Origin: Nitrospira sp. KM1
GTDB lineage: Bacteria; Nitrospirota; Nitrospiria; Nitrospirales; Nitrospiraceae
Length of the DNA: 64,000 nt
Assembly: GCF_011405515.1 (NCBI RefSeq)
Contig: NZ_AP022671.1
Location: 2,418,001 to 2,482,000 of the forward strand
Direction: 5' to 3'
In this document: positions 63,404 to 64,000 of the stretch, one piece after another
Position numbering within the stretch: position 1 is the stretch's first letter
Layout: each line of letters begins with the position of its first letter
Position numbers and translations under genes: made by a program
The notes under the pieces: model-generated
The model's input: only the letters and a program-made list of their open reading frames with translations
Told to the model about the DNA's origin: nothing
Databases searched by the model: none

Positions 63404-64000
63404 CCAGCACCCTGCTCAAGAAGGCACCGAGGCGAAGGAGCACGGGTTCAGGAATTTCATGTCCTCCGCGAAAGCTGTGCCAGTCTACCGTCAGTCCCGC
63501 CTTGACGAAGGCATCGCGCAGCCGCTCGGCCATGAGATAGGACAGAATTTGGTCCTGCATCCCATGACTCTGGAAGACCGGAACGCCGGACCGCCGTGAG
63601 ATCGCAGGTCGCCAATCCTGTTTGGCGATCAAGGTCCCGGAAAGCTGAATCAGACCGGCACAGGGAAGGCTCGTCCTCATGAATACATCGGCGGTCAGCA
63701 TCGCCCCCTGCGAGAAGCCTCCGATGCAGGTCGTTCGAGGGTTAAATGGCAGACTCCTGGGCAGCTGGGACAGGAATCGTTCGAACGTCTCGCGAGCCTG
63801 GGGGAGACCGCGCGGCACCTCGTCGGATAGATCACGCACACGGCCGGCGGCTCGATCCGCCTCGATCCTTGCCATGTCGATGAGCCACCAGGCGCGGGAC
63901 TCTCCGTAGCCCATGCTGAGCGAGAGCGGACCCTCCGGATAGAGAAACCTTGTACCCTTTGGGACGGTCAAGACTTCTCCGATGGCGACCAAATCGTCGC
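63393..64000 (-). CDS. Carboxylesterase/phospholipase-type alpha/beta hydrolase (N-terminus outside the window)
   Basis: The frame is open to the window edge and the N-terminus is missing. The visible part starts DDLVAIGEVLTVPKGTRFLYPEGPLS. It contains the nucleophile motif GGFSQGAM (Ser), the Asp region FQSHGMQDQILSYLMAERL and the His in FRGGHEIPEPV, together the triad of the bacterial carboxylesterase/lysophospholipase family. It is probably the first visible gene of an operon with the interrupted small frame, the second hydrolase and the Cys-rich protein. Confidence 0.88.
   Translation of the reverse strand, partial: DDLVAIGEVLTVPKGTRFLYPEGPLSLSMGYGESRAWWLIDMARIEADRAAGRVRDLSDEVPRGLPQARETFERFLSQLPRSLPFNPRTTCIGGFSQGAMLTADVFMRTSLPCAGLIQLSGTLIAKQDWRPAISRRSGVPVFQSHGMQDQILSYLMAERLRDAFVKAGLTVDWHSFRGGHEIPEPVLLRLGAFLSRVLGAT

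Noticed and set aside
1-64000. Insertion sequences, prophage, CRISPR arrays, rRNA or tRNA genes
   Set aside because: No transposase or integrase motifs, no regularly spaced repeats and no tRNA T-loop signatures were found by eye. A tRNAscan/Infernal run would be needed to exclude a small RNA gene.

Overview
The window is a chromosomal segment of a nitrite-oxidising bacterium, almost certainly Nitrospira (phylum Nitrospirota). The evidence is a complete nxrA-nxrB pair (27248-32055) that reads like the periplasmic-type Nitrospira nitrite oxidoreductase: a twin-arginine leader on the molybdenum subunit and a cysteine-rich ferredoxin-like beta subunit. A three-gene succinate dehydrogenase/fumarate reductase, many PilZ proteins and many small lipoproteins also fit that genus. 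No rRNA, tRNA, insertion sequence, prophage or CRISPR array was seen. The segment looks like core and shell chromosome rather than a mobile island.

Layout. 1-9.3 kb: housekeeping genes, mostly on the minus strand (the end of a SurA-like isomerase, engB, mtgA, an iaaA operon, ogt-dtd, murJ, a lemA/TPM cluster, a zinc-ribbon PilZ protein). 9.4-14.2 kb: sdhC-sdhA-sdhB and a BaiN-like flavoprotein. 14.2-23.8 kb: one minus-strand unit with a Spy-like protein, an ECF sigma factor, a small membrane protein (probable anti-sigma), a second Spy/CnrX-like protein and an MdtABC-type RND pump. 24.0-25.4 kb: a DUF486 membrane protein, a 56-residue zinc-ribbon protein and a 580-bp stretch with no convincing gene.

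25.4-32.2 kb is the centre of interest. It holds a sigma-54 activator whose receiver domain has Glu where the phospho-accepting Asp should be. A 450-bp intergenic region follows, with two TGTCA-N8-TGACA palindromes, a degenerate third copy and a -24/-12-like promoter. Then come nxrA, nxrB and a strong intrinsic terminator. 32.2-41 kb holds sensors and small lipoproteins (CHASE3-like, MscS, HDOD, CBS, MEKHLA), exonuclease III and a Lpd/MerA-like flavoenzyme. 41-46 kb holds leuC-leuD, corA, a CysQ-like phosphatase and a beta-hydroxyacid dehydrogenase. 46-52.8 kb holds a PilB/GspE-like ATPase, two more PilZ proteins, an aminotransferase, a lytic transglycosylase, msrA and a LOG-like protein. 52.9-64 kb holds a large TPR protein, tldE/tldD, a DUF1295/RmlD-like/NDUFA9-like cluster, ettA and a tightly packed alpha/beta-hydrolase operon. 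In that operon one small member is interrupted by an in-frame TGA.

How it works together: nitrite oxidation (NxrAB) is the energy source. The sdhCAB complex serves the (reductive) TCA cycle and leuCD serves biosynthesis. The RND/ECF unit looks like a self-contained envelope-stress response. Start codons were chosen from ribosome-binding sites and ATGA overlaps where visible. All functional calls come from reading the protein sequences; no database search was run.
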